Shown here: piece after piece, positions 1-9,110 of the stretch
Layout: every line of letters begins with the position of its first letter
Position numbering within the stretch: the first letter of the stretch is position 1
Assembly: GCF_000615975.1 (NCBI RefSeq)
Contig: NZ_BAMP01000017.1
Coordinates: 1-60,023, forward strand
From: Nitratireductor aquibiodomus NL21 = JCM 21793
GTDB taxonomy: Bacteria; Pseudomonadota; Alphaproteobacteria; Rhizobiales; Rhizobiaceae
Reading direction: 5' to 3'
Length of the DNA: 60,023 bases
Notes under the pieces: generated by a model
Database searches by the model: none
What the model saw: the letters and a program-made list of their open reading frames with translations, nothing else
What the model was told of the DNA's origin: nothing
Made by a program: the position numbers and the translations under genes

Positions 1-115
1 TATGGCAATGCCGAGCAATGCCCTTCGCCTCGCAACCTGAGCAATGCCAGGCGTAACCGCCCCGATGTTATCAATCATCCCCTGGACCTAGCACGCAATG
101 CGCTCCGCATTCAGC

Positions 116-1138
116 TCACCCGGGGACCGGCGCCGAGCGGGCTTGTGAGCGTGTGGCGGAGAACCTGCCGTGGTGGGCGCCGGATCGCGCGAGCGCCGCT
201 GAAATATCTTCCACAATGCAAAAGAAATGCCTCAACGCACGGGAAGATATTCCACCGTGGCACATGAAGCTGTGCAGCATGCCCGGAAAGCATTCCGCCT
301 GAGCCTCCACGCCGGCTTCAATGAGGCATGTCGCGAAAGCGAGGCCCATATCGCGCAGGGGATCGCATTCAGCGTTGTAAATTCGCGTGGGCGGCAGCAG
401 ATGCAGGTCCGGCTGGAAAAAAAGCGTGTTTTCCGGCAACACGCCTTCGTCACGCACTTTCAGGTAGGTCTCACAGAACCAACGCATCTCGTCCGCATCC
501 AGGTTCATGCCTTTCGCATAGGTCTCGACGGAGGGGTAGATCTGATCCGCGCCTGTAAAAGGACGCATGTCGGTGACGGGATAGATCAGTGCGAGGCTGC
601 GAAGGGAAAGGCAATTGGTGCGATGCGCATGGAGAGCCGCGTTGACCGCAAGATTGCCGCCGGCGCTTTCTCCCATCAAAACGAACCTGTCCGGATCGAG
701 ACCGAGGGTTTCAGTGCGCTCCGCCAGCCACTCCATCGCATCTGCCGCGTCTTCCACGGCGGCCGGGAACGGATGTTCCGGCGCCAGACGGTAGCCGATG
801 AAGACCACCACGGCCTGCGTGAGATGCGCCAGAGCGCGCGAATGCACATCGTAGGTTTCCGCATCGCCGAGCACGAAGCCGCCGCCGTGAAAATAGACGA
901 TGGCCGGTTGCGGCCCTTCTGTTCCTTCGGGTCGGTAGAGGTGGATATCGAACGTGCCCCGGCAGTCTGATGCCGCGATATGAACCGCTTCGACCTCGTG
1001 GCGGGTCGGATAGCCATTGTTGCGGAACATGGTGCGCATGGCCGAGCGCGCATCTTCCACCGCCATGTCCTGGAGCGGAGGTCCGCCCGCTGCCTGGGAG
1101 CGGTCGAGCATACGGCGGAGTGCCGGATCAAGCGTCAT
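116..1138 (-). CDS. Alpha/beta hydrolase, acetyl-hydrolase (hormone-sensitive lipase) type
   Basis: A 340-residue cytoplasmic carboxylesterase-type hydrolase expected to cleave short-chain esters. The oxyanion-hole motif HGGG lies at about residues 84-87 and the nucleophile elbow GESAG holds Ser158; DPLRD and a late HSF supply the probable catalytic Asp and His. I chose the ATG at 1138 because a GGAAGAG ribosome site precedes it; a start nine codons earlier is open but has no such support. It overlaps the 3' end of the upstream GntR-type gene by 11 bases, so the two are probably cotranscribed. Substrate unknown; the divergent operon also encodes hydrolases, which suggests a shared acyl or ester substrate (inference). 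Confidence 0.88.
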   Translation of the reverse strand: MTLDPALRRMLDRSQAAGGPPLQDMAVEDARSAMRTMFRNNGYPTRHEVEAVHIAASDCRGTFDIHLYRPEGTEGPQPAIVYFHGGGFVLGDAETYDVHSRALAHLTQAVVVFIGYRLAPEHPFPAAVEDAADAMEWLAERTETLGLDPDRFVLMGESAGGNLAVNAALHAHRTNCLSLRSLALIYPVTDMRPFTGADQIYPSVETYAKGMNLDADEMRWFCETYLKVRDEGVLPENTLFFQPDLHLLPPTRIYNAECDPLRDMGLAFATCLIEAGVEAQAECFPGMLHSFMCHGGISSRALRHFFCIVEDISAALARSGAHHGRFSATRSQARSAPVPG

Positions 1139-1788
1139 CGGTTTTCTCTTCCTGCCGCCGCTCACCGGCGATATGGGCCATGATGCGGCGGCGCAGCAAA
1201 TTCAGATCCCTCTGCTCGATCGCATCGACTATGTCGAAATGGTCCTGTGTCGCGCGCTGCAACTGGGCAAGCGTCTGCCATTGCCCCACGGGAGCGGCAG
1301 GCCCCTGCTGACGCATGTCCAGCATCAGTTCGCGCAACACGGCGTTGCGGCAGAAACCATAGAGAACCGCGTGAAACGCATAGTTGGCCTCGATCTGCGA
1401 AAACGAGGTGCCATTGAATGCGGCCTCGCGAAAGGCCTCGGCGAGCTCGCGCAGACGGGCGACATCGCCATCGGTCGCCTGATCGATCACATCGGCGGCC
1501 GCATGGGCTTCAAGAAGTGCGCGAACCTCGCCGATCTCACTTTCGCGGACGGCGTCCGGCTCGGGCACACGATAGCCTCGGTTGGGAATGTGCTCCACCA
1601 GCCGCTTGGAATGCAGATAGGCCAGCGCATCGCGCACCTTGATCCGCGTGCAGTCGTAACGGCGCTCGAGATCAATCTGCTTCAGCCACTCTCCTGCGCA
1701 GGACGCCGGCATTGATGTCCGCCATGATGCGCTGGGAAATTTCGTCAGGCCGGGTCTTCTCGCCATTTGGATCTTGTTTTCGCGCCAT
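1128..1788 (-). CDS. GntR family transcriptional regulator (FCD type), frameshifted
   Basis: N-terminal winged helix followed by an FCD-type helical ligand domain. The open frame downstream of about 1694 reads GEWLKQIDLERRYDC, a typical GntR helix-turn-helix entry, but its upstream continuation is not GntR-like. The correct N-terminus (MARKQDPNGEK...DEISQRIMADINAGVLR) lies in another frame starting at 1788. The two join at about 1692-1696 (CGCAGGAG); restoring two C's would give LRPGEW, the family pattern. It probably regulates the cotranscribed esterase and the divergent hydrolase/peptide-transport operon, with a candidate operator palindrome at 1862-1877. The frameshift is more likely a sequencing fault than a true mutation. 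Confidence 0.8.
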
Positions 1789-1861
1789 CGCCCAGCCGGC
1801 CCCCACGTTTCTTTCGTGGCGAACATAATCGGGAAAAATCGGCGAAGCAATATCATCTTCA

Positions 1862-1877
1862 AAATTGGCGCCAATTT
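1862..1877. promoter_or_regulatory. Perfect 16-bp palindrome, candidate GntR operator
   Basis: AAATTGGCGCCAATTT is a perfect inverted repeat in the 160-bp gap between the divergent GntR-type gene and the hydrolase operon, just upstream of a TTGACA hexamer. Palindromes of this size in such a position are typical operators for the adjacent regulator. Its assignment to this regulator is inference. Confidence 0.55.
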
Positions 1878-1888
1878 GTAAAATTATT

Positions 1889-1916
1889 TTGACACCAAAA
1901 AATCCCGCGGTTAACG
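1889..1916 (+). promoter_or_regulatory. Putative sigma70-type promoter of the hydrolase/peptide-transport operon
   Basis: A consensus -35 hexamer TTGACA (1889-1894) is followed after 16 bases by TTAACG (1911-1916), a weak -10. The start codon lies at 1949 with an AGGAGG ribosome site at 1935-1940. The -35 is convincing, the -10 is not. Confidence 0.4.
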
Positions 1917-1948
1917 TCCCCTACGAATGAGTTCAGGAGGCTTTCCAC

Positions 1949-2818
1949 ATGCTGCCACGCGTGCAGGACAGTCCGCAGGAGCGGGCCCGCGCATTGTATT
2001 TGACCGGTGAGACGACGATCATCGCCTGCCGGCAGGATCCGCGGTTTTCGTTCATGCTCTACGTTCCTGAAAGCGCCTGGAGCGAGCCGGAGCGCACGCT
2101 TGACCTGCTGGTCTCCGTGCATGGGACCATGCGGCTGCAGTCGCTTTATCGCGGCGCGTTTTCCGGCTTCGGCCGTTTCAACAACTGCGTGATTCTTGCG
2201 CCGCTGTTTCCCGTTGGCGTGCGGGGCGACATGGAAGCCGGCGGCTACAAATACATGATCGAGGGCGACATTCGCTATGATGAGGTTCTGCTGGCCATGG
2301 TCGAGCAAGCGGGCGAACTCATCAATCGCAGGTTCGAGAAATTCATGCTCTTCGGCTTTTCCGGCGGAGGGCACTTCACGCATCGCTTCCTTTATCTGCA
2401 TCCCGAGCGGCTCAAGGCCGTCTCGATTGGCGCCCCTGGATCGGTGACGCTGCTCGATGAAACGATGGACTGGTGGCCGGGTATTCGCAATTTCGGGGAG
2501 GTGTTCGGGCGCGGCATCGACTTCACGGCCTTGAAAGATGTCAGGGTGCACATGTCGGTCGGAGCGCTGGATACCGAGGAATGGGAAATCACCTTTCCCG
2601 AGAATTCACCCAAATTCATTCCCGGTGCGAACAGCGCAGGCCGCAACCGCAACCACCGCCTGCACGCCCTGCGCGAAAGCCTGGAGGCGCGCGGCGTGGA
2701 TGTCTGGCATGACACCGTGCCCGGTGTCACACACGATATGATGGGCGTTTTTCCCTATGTCGAGAGCTTCTTCACCGGCGTGTTGCGGGATCGACTGCCC
2801 GCTCCGGGAACGCGCTGA
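1949..2818 (+). CDS. Alpha/beta hydrolase
   Basis: A 289-residue alpha/beta-hydrolase-fold protein with no signal peptide. VSVHG near residue 58 is the probable oxyanion-hole strand, GFSGGG places the nucleophile at Ser138, and GVTHD near residue 270 supplies the likely catalytic His. The ATG has a perfect AGGAGG site eight bases upstream. It is the first gene of a tightly packed operon, and its stop overlaps the next start (TGATG). Substrate not identifiable from sequence; the neighbouring C45 acyl hydrolase and oligopeptide-type importer suggest an imported amide- or ester-linked compound (inference). Confidence 0.85.
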   Translation: MLPRVQDSPQERARALYLTGETTIIACRQDPRFSFMLYVPESAWSEPERTLDLLVSVHGTMRLQSLYRGAFSGFGRFNNCVILAPLFPVGVRGDMEAGGYKYMIEGDIRYDEVLLAMVEQAGELINRRFEKFMLFGFSGGGHFTHRFLYLHPERLKAVSIGAPGSVTLLDETMDWWPGIRNFGEVFGRGIDFTALKDVRVHMSVGALDTEEWEITFPENSPKFIPGANSAGRNRNHRLHALRESLEARGVDVWHDTVPGVTHDMMGVFPYVESFFTGVLRDRLPAPGTR

Positions 2819-3930
2819 TGGTGGCCGCTCCCAAGCTCGTCGAGATCGAAGGGCCGGCCTTCGAACGTGGCCTTTCCTACGGGCGGCAGGCCGATGTGCA
2901 ACTGCGTCACGGGCTCGCCGTCTATCAGGATCTGTTCCGGCAGCACGAACTCGGCTGGGACAGTGTGCTCGGCTATTCCGCACGCTTGCGCGAGGCGCTG
3001 GCCGTTCAGGTTCCAGACGCGGTTGAGGAACTGCGCGGCATTGCCGAGGGCGCGGGGGTAAAGCTTGAGGAAGTTCTGGTCATCAATGGCCGGAGCGAAA
3101 TCATCAACCTTCATGCGCAGGCCCCCAAGGACACCGCTTCGCTCGATGACGGATGCACGGCTGCCGTCGTGCTCCCCGGTCTCTCCGAAAACGGCCGCCT
3201 TCTGCACGTTCAGAACTGGGACTGGCTGCCGGAATGCGCCGAAAGCACGGTTGTTTTGAAGATCCGCTCAGACCGGCACCCGGATATTCTCACCTATGTC
3301 GAAGCCGGAGGCCTCGCGCGCGCCGGGTTCAACGATCAGGGCGTGGCCATAACAGGAAACAATCTGGTCAGTGCGCAGGATGGAACCCGCCCTTATGGGA
3401 TTCCCCTCTCCGTCATCCGGCGGCGTGTTCTGGAGGCAGGCGGCTATTCCCAGGCCCTGACCGAGCTTTATCGCCTGCCGCGCACGGTTTCCAACAACAT
3501 GACAATCAGTTGCGCTCGCAGCGGCGACTGCCTGAACTTCGAAACCACTCCGGACGAAATTTACTGGCAGGCGCCGGACGGAGCGTGTCTGACTCACTCC
3601 AATCATTTCGTCACGCCTCAGGCGCGGATACGGGAGCGCGACAGGGGCATTGCCCGTGGTGCCGACACGCTTTTCCGGGACAGGCGCCTGCGCCAGCTCA
3701 TCGAGAAAGATGGGCACAGGCACGACCTCGACAGCCTGAGCCGCGCGCTTGACGACCGCTTCGGTTCGCCGCGCGGCATCATCCGCACGCCGGAGGGCAA
3801 TGAAGGCGAGACCAACGCCTACCTCTCCGCCACCGTGGCGATGATCCTGATGGACGCCGGCGCCGGGGAAATGCGTGTGCGCCAGTTGCCCTACACGTCC
3901 GACGAAACGGTGCGCTATCAGCTCCACTGA
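2818..3930 (+). CDS. C45 family autoproteolytic acyltransferase/hydrolase
   Basis: A 370-residue member of the penicillin acyltransferase-like Ntn-hydrolase group (peptidase family C45). Such proenzymes cut themselves before a cysteine that becomes the N-terminal nucleophile. Here DDGCTAA places it at Cys113, followed by the family-typical HVQNWDWLP and NDQGVAITGNN stretches. Related enzymes act on acyl amides such as isopenicillin N or acylated amino compounds. The gene overlaps the preceding hydrolase by one base and lies 37 bases before a peptide-type solute-binding protein, so imported N-acyl peptides or amides are the likely substrates (inference). Confidence 0.85.
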   Translation: MVAAPKLVEIEGPAFERGLSYGRQADVQLRHGLAVYQDLFRQHELGWDSVLGYSARLREALAVQVPDAVEELRGIAEGAGVKLEEVLVINGRSEIINLHAQAPKDTASLDDGCTAAVVLPGLSENGRLLHVQNWDWLPECAESTVVLKIRSDRHPDILTYVEAGGLARAGFNDQGVAITGNNLVSAQDGTRPYGIPLSVIRRRVLEAGGYSQALTELYRLPRTVSNNMTISCARSGDCLNFETTPDEIYWQAPDGACLTHSNHFVTPQARIRERDRGIARGADTLFRDRRLRQLIEKDGHRHDLDSLSRALDDRFGSPRGIIRTPEGNEGETNAYLSATVAMILMDAGAGEMRVRQLPYTSDETVRYQLH

Positions 3931-3967
3931 CAATAAAAACCATAATGAAAACAAGAGGGAACAGCAT

Positions 3968-5524
3968 ATGAGACAGAGAACGACAAACTTCCGTTCAATT
4001 GCGCTTGCGGCAGCAGTCGGCCTCGGCGGCGTCGCGCCGGCCATGGCCGACAGCATGGTGAGGACATCGCTCAATGCCGACATTCGCGGCACCAATCCGG
4101 GTGTGACGCGCGACGGCAACACCGATGAAGTGCACGGTCACATGATCGAAGGGCTCGTAACCTATGCGAGCGATTTCAGCATCATCCCCATGCTGGCCGA
4201 GAGCTATGAGATTTCCGAGGACGGACGCACCTACACATTCAAGCTCCGAAAGGGCGTGAAGTTTCACAATGGCGAAGAAATGACCGCCAGTGATGTGGAA
4301 TGGTCCTGGAACCGGCTCGCAGGAGAGGCTTCCGAATCCCACTGCAAGAACTTCTTCAATGGCGAGAACAACATCAAGGTGACGTCCGCCAAGGCACAGG
4401 CCGACGACACTTTCGTCATCACGCTTGCCGAACCCTATGCGGTGTTTCTGGCGACAATGGCACGTTTCGACTGCGGTTCGATGGCGGTGCTGCATCCCGA
4501 TTCCGTCAACGCCGACGGCAGCTGGAACAAACCAATCGGCACCGGCCCCTACATGATGGGAGACCACGCTCCGGGGCGCTATGTCGAGCTGAATCGCTTC
4601 GAGGACTATTCCAGCCGCGACGGGGCGCCCGATGGCTATGGCGGCGGCAAGAACCCTACGGTCGACGTGCTGCGCTGGGAGATTGTGGGCGAAGGCGCGG
4701 TGTCGAAGACGGCGCTGCTCGCCGGGGATCTCGATCTGGTCGATATTGACGCCATGACTGCGGCCGAGCTCAAGGACCAGCCGAACTTCAGCGTTGACGC
4801 TGCGGAGTCGGCCGTCTGGGACACCTATCTCCTCAACTCCGACGACCCGGTCCTTTCGGATGTCCGCATCCGCCGCGCCATGGCGCATGCGATCGACCCG
4901 CAGCGCATCATGGCGGCCATCACCGAGGGTTTCGGCAAGGCGTCGCCATCGCCGGTGCCGCCGATGTCGGCCAATTACACCGACGTGCAGGCGAAGTATC
5001 TGACCTATGACGTGGAGAAAGCCAAGGCACTGCTCGAAGAAGCCGGTTACAACGGAGAAGAGATCACCATCCTCGCAACCCGCCGCAACGGCGCCTATTA
5101 CGAACGGGCCCTGATGGCGCAGGCGATGATGATGGATGCGGGCATCAATGCCAGGCTCGAAGTGGTCGAATGGGGCAGTCAGCTCGAAGCCTATCGCAAC
5201 GGCTCCGGCTACCAGATGCAGAGCTTCACCTTCTCGCCGCGCCTGCACGCCGGGCTAAGCTTCGAGATGTTCACCGGAGACGCTGACCGCAAGGCATGGA
5301 AGAACCCGGATGCAGTGGCGATGATGAACGAATCCCTGCGGACGGGCGATCCAGAAGAACTGCAGGCGATCATCGACAGACTGCACGAAGCCTTCATCGC
5401 GGAAGTTCCGGCGATCGGCCTTGGGCACCGCACCCTTTTCACCGGCATGTCGAGCAAGATCGACGGGTTTGAAAACTGGGGCGCTGGGCTGCTGCGCGGC
5501 TGGATGCTCAAGGTGAAAGACTGA
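3968..5524 (+). CDS. ABC transporter substrate-binding protein, peptide/nickel (SBP_bac_5) family
   Basis: A 518-residue periplasmic receptor of the DppA/OppA class. A Sec signal peptide (MRQRTTNFRSIALAAAVGL... ending APAMA) is followed by family hallmarks: MIEGLVTY, a LRKGVKFHNGEEMTASDVEWSW segment and a GTGPYMM segment. The start at 3968 is supported by a GAGGGAAC ribosome site; an upstream in-frame ATG would place residues of the previous gene before the signal peptide. It delivers ligand to the two permeases and the double ATPase encoded next. The binding specificity of this family cannot be read from sequence. Confidence 0.92.
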   Translation: MRQRTTNFRSIALAAAVGLGGVAPAMADSMVRTSLNADIRGTNPGVTRDGNTDEVHGHMIEGLVTYASDFSIIPMLAESYEISEDGRTYTFKLRKGVKFHNGEEMTASDVEWSWNRLAGEASESHCKNFFNGENNIKVTSAKAQADDTFVITLAEPYAVFLATMARFDCGSMAVLHPDSVNADGSWNKPIGTGPYMMGDHAPGRYVELNRFEDYSSRDGAPDGYGGGKNPTVDVLRWEIVGEGAVSKTALLAGDLDLVDIDAMTAAELKDQPNFSVDAAESAVWDTYLLNSDDPVLSDVRIRRAMAHAIDPQRIMAAITEGFGKASPSPVPPMSANYTDVQAKYLTYDVEKAKALLEEAGYNGEEITILATRRNGAYYERALMAQAMMMDAGINARLEVVEWGSQLEAYRNGSGYQMQSFTFSPRLHAGLSFEMFTGDADRKAWKNPDAVAMMNESLRTGDPEELQAIIDRLHEAFIAEVPAIGLGHRTLFTGMSSKIDGFENWGAGLLRGWMLKVKD

Positions 5525-5545
5525 CCGCAGGCCAGGGAGGCGACC

Positions 5546-6493
5546 ATGCCCATCTTCGTGCTCAAGCGCGTGCTGATGTCCATCCCCACTTTCGTGATCG
5601 TGGCGGTGATCATCTTCGCGCTGGTGCGGGCGCTGCCCGGAGACCCGGCATTGATGATGCTGGGCGGCAATATCGACGACGAGGCGACGCTGGAGCAGAT
5701 GCGCAGCCAGTTGGGGCTCGACCAGCCAATGCCGGTGCAGTTCATTGTCTGGCTGCGCGAGGTTTTCTCCGGCAATCTGGGAACCTCCATCATGACCGGG
5801 CAGGAGGTGGGCAGCCTCCTGTGGCAGCGCTTCGGTGTGACGGCGACGGTCGTGCTCCTGGCTATGGGATCGGCACTTCTGGTGTCGATCCCCGCCGGGC
5901 TTCTGGCTGCGCACCGCCATAACAGCCGCACGGACTACGCCATCGTCTTCTTGACCATCCTCAAACTCTCGATGCCGAGCTTCTGGGTCGGGCTGATGCT
6001 TCTTGTCCTCTTCGGGGCGATACTGGGCTGGCTACCGACCGTCGGCTTCGTTTCGATCAGCGACGATCTGGGCCGGGGCATGCTCTATCTCATTCTGCCG
6101 GTCACATCGCTGGCCCTTTCGGAGATAGCGGTTCTTACCCGCATGATGCGGGCTGGAAGCCTCGAGATCATGGGCCGGGATTACATCACGCATGCCCGCG
6201 CCAAGGGCCTGCCGGAGCGCAAGGTCCTGTGGCGCCATGTCTTTCCGAACGCTTTCGCGCCAACCCTCACAATGGTGGGCGTGATGCTTGCGGGACTGCT
6301 GGCCGGCGCAGCGGTGACTGAGACGGTGTTCACGCTGCCCGGCCTCGGCAAGCTTCTGGTCGATTCGATCTACGCCCGTGACTATCCGGTGCTGCAGGGC
6401 GCACTTCTGTTCATCGCCGCGGTCTATGTGCTGACCAATCTCCTTGTCGACATAGCCTATTCCTTCTTCGACCCAAGGGTGCGTCTTTCATGA
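5546..6493 (+). CDS. ABC transporter permease, DppB/OppB type
   Basis: A 315-residue inner-membrane permease with about six hydrophobic segments. It has the classic N-terminal FVLKRVLMSIPTF helix, the RALPGDPA periplasmic motif and the cytoplasmic EAA-type loop around YITHARAKGLPERKVLWRH. It lies 21 bases downstream of the binding-protein gene and overlaps the next permease by four bases (ATGA). Full length for the family, no anomalies. Confidence 0.93.
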   Translation: MPIFVLKRVLMSIPTFVIVAVIIFALVRALPGDPALMMLGGNIDDEATLEQMRSQLGLDQPMPVQFIVWLREVFSGNLGTSIMTGQEVGSLLWQRFGVTATVVLLAMGSALLVSIPAGLLAAHRHNSRTDYAIVFLTILKLSMPSFWVGLMLLVLFGAILGWLPTVGFVSISDDLGRGMLYLILPVTSLALSEIAVLTRMMRAGSLEIMGRDYITHARAKGLPERKVLWRHVFPNAFAPTLTMVGVMLAGLLAGAAVTETVFTLPGLGKLLVDSIYARDYPVLQGALLFIAAVYVLTNLLVDIAYSFFDPRVRLS

Positions 6494-7331
6494 GTTTCGC
6501 GAACCGTATTCTGGGCAAGGCCAACGGACTGGCCGGCGTCATTCTCGTCAGCCTCGTTCTGGGTGTGGCAGTGCTGGGCAACGTCTATACGCCCCATGAC
6601 CCGCTCAAATCCGACCTGTTGAACCGCTTCGCCGGAAGCTCCCTGTCGCATCCGCTGGGCACCGACATGTTCGGCCGGGATATTCTGTCGCGCCTCATGC
6701 GTGGCGCGTGGGTTTCCGTTTCGATCGGTCTTTCCACCCTACTGATCCCGGTGGTTCTGGGAACACTGCTCGGTGCGGCGGCGGGCTATTTTCGCGGTTG
6801 GTTCGACCGGGTGCTGATCGTCGTTCTGGATGCGCTGATGGCCTTTCCGGGGTTGCTTATCGCGCTTGGGCTGATGGCGATCATCGGCCCGAACCGCTAC
6901 GGCGTCATCCTCGCGCTTTCCGTGGCCTACCTGCCGCCGTTACGCGCGTGGTGCGCGGCTCCGTCCTCTCCGTGAGCCAGTCGGAATTCGTCGAGGCTTC
7001 GACGACCATGGGAAACTCGCGCTTCTATACGCTCCTGGTGCATGTGCTCCCCAACTGCATTGCGCCGCTCATCGTGCTGACCACGATGATGTTTGGCTGG
7101 GTACTTCTGGCAGAAAGCGCCCTGAGCTTTCTCGGCCTCGGCGTACCGCCACCGGAGCCGAGCTGGGGCAACATTCTCGCTGAAGCAAAGGCGCATCTGA
7201 TGCGCTACCCGATGCTGGGGCTCTTGCCGGGGCTTTGCATCTCGGTTGCGCTCCTTGGCGTGAATTTCCTCGGCGACGCCCTCCGTGACGAGCTGGATCC
7301 GAAGTCCACCACCTCGAAGGAGGTTATCTGA
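6490..7331 (+). CDS. ABC transporter permease, DppC/OppC type, frameshifted
   Basis: The second permease of the peptide-type importer, about 280 residues when repaired. The N-terminal frame carries HPLGTDMFGRDILSRL, a DppC signature, and runs correctly to VAYLPP near 6939. The rest (TRVVRGSVLSVSQSEFVEAS and the EAA loop) continues in a different frame. Restoring one G (CCGCCGTT to CCGCCGGTT) after 6939 joins both parts into a normal DppC sequence. Nothing else is lost, so an undercalled GG is the likely cause. It overlaps dppB-like by four bases and precedes the ATPase by one base. Confidence 0.88.
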
Positions 7332-7332
7332 C

Positions 7333-9110
7333 ATGGCAGAAAGCACTGAACACACGCCCGTTCTTTCAGTCGATGATCTGGAAATCTCCTTCGGCGCGCG
7401 GCCGGTGGTGAAGGGCGTAAGCTTTCAACTCGCCCCCGGAGAGATCATGGCGCTGGTCGGCGAGAGCGGCAGCGGCAAGAGCATGCTCGGGCGGGCTATC
7501 ATGGGGCTTTTGCCGGGCGGGGGAGCGGTCACCCGCGGGCGCATTCTGTTCCAGAACCAGGAGGTGACGTCACAGGGATCGCAGGAAGAGCTCCGGCTGA
7601 TGCGTGGCAGGCAGGTCGGGCTGATTTTTCAGGAGCCCCTCTCCTCGCTCAATCCGAGCATGCGGATCGGTGAGCAGATGTATGAGGCGATGCGAGAGCA
7701 TACGGACCTGACCGAGGCGCAGATCCGCGAACGCGCACTGGAGATGCTGCGGCAGGTGAAGCTGCGAAACCCGGAAGCGCTTCTGAAGCGCTATCCGCAC
7801 GAGTTCTCCGGCGGAATGCGGCAGCGGATCATGATCGCCTCGGTGATGATGCTGAAACCGGCGCTGCTGATCGCCGATGAGCCGACCACGGCGCTTGATG
7901 CCGTCGTGCAGAAGGAGGTTCTCGACATCATGGCCGAGGTTGCCCGCGCCAATGGCACGGCGGTCATACTGATCTCGCACGATCTGGCGGTCGTGGCGGC
8001 CTATGCGGCACGGATTGCGGTCATGGAGCGGGGCATCCTTGTCGAGGCGGGCACCACGCAATCCGTGCTCGCGCGCCTGTGCACGACTATACCCGCAGAC
8101 TTCTTGCCGCCACGCAGCTTGGGGAGCCCAGTCCGGTCAAAGGTGAGGAAGGTCCTCCCCTGCTTGCCGTCGAGGGGTTGCGGGTGGAGTTCCGGGAAAA
8201 GCGCTTCTTCGGCCTTATGGCAGACACGACGACCCATGCGGTGCGCGATGTGTCCCTGACGGTGCAACCCGGCGAGTTCGTGGGGCTCGTGGGCGAGAGC
8301 GGCAGCGGGAAAAGCACCATAGGCCGCGCGGTCGGCAAGCTGGTCTCCAAGGCCGGGGGCCGGATTGTCTTTGACGGGCAGGACATGGATGACTGCCCGC
8401 CGGCGCTGGAGCGCCGGCTTCGCCGCCGCATCCGCTTCGTGTTTCAAGACCCCTATTCCTCCCTCAATCCGCGCATGCGGATCGGGCGCATCGTGCGCGA
8501 GGGCCTGCGGCAGGACAAGACCATGTCCGAAGCGGCCAAACAGGCAAAAGCCGAAGAGATGCTGGAGGCGGTGGGGCTGCCGCGTGAAATGGCGCAGCGC
8601 TTTCCGCACGCACTTTCCGGCGGCCAACGCCAGCGCGTGGCCATCGCCCGGGCCCTTATCAGCAAGCCTGACCTCGTCATCGCGGACGAACCCGTCTCGG
8701 CGCTCGACGTCACGATCCAGGCGCAGATACTGGCGCTCTTCAAACAGCTGCAGAGCGAGTTCGGCTTCGCCTGCCTTTTCATCAGCCACGACCTCCATAT
8801 CGTCGAGCAGCTTTGCGCGCGCCTCTATGTGCTCAACAAGGGGCGCATCATGGAACAGGCGGAAACCGGTGCGCTCTTCGATCTACCGCGCCACCCCTAT
8901 ACACGGCAGCTGCTGTCGGCTTCACCACGGCTGGAACGGGCGCAGGACGGGGTGCGGCTGGCATCAAGCGACGACATTTGCGGTGCCGCGATGGACAAGC
9001 TCCCCTATTACGACGCGGCTGGCGCCGAGGCCCCGTATCATCTCACCGAGGCAGCCCCCGGGCACTACGTTGCACTGCGTGGTGCGGTGGCCCAGAAGGA
9101 ATGGCAATGA
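7333..9110 (+). CDS. Peptide-type ABC transporter, fused double ATP-binding protein (DppD-DppF), frameshifted
   Basis: Two ABC ATPase modules in one polypeptide of about 592 residues. Module one has Walker A GESGSGKSM, signature SGGMRQR and Walker B LLIADEP. Module two has Walker A GESGSGKST, signature SGGQRQR and VIADEP. They are joined by VLARPVHDYTRRLLAA, a C-terminal DppD-type motif. The frame breaks at about 8076, where CGCCTGTG should read CGCCCTGTG; restoring one C makes one continuous reading frame without a stop between modules. Fused ATPases of this kind (GsiA/YejF-like) serve glutathione and peptide importers. An alternative is two separate genes, but the linker has no convincing ribosome site. 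Confidence 0.85.

Noticed and set aside
1-60. Repeated GAGCAATGCC motifs at the left edge
   Set aside because: Only two or three short copies with irregular spacing, and no flanking structure; too little for a repeat family or CRISPR call.
3995-5248. A 417-codon minus-strand frame opposite the peptide-binding protein
   Set aside because: Antisense of a full-length SBP_bac_5 protein with a signal peptide; residues are His/Arg/Val-rich without domain signals.
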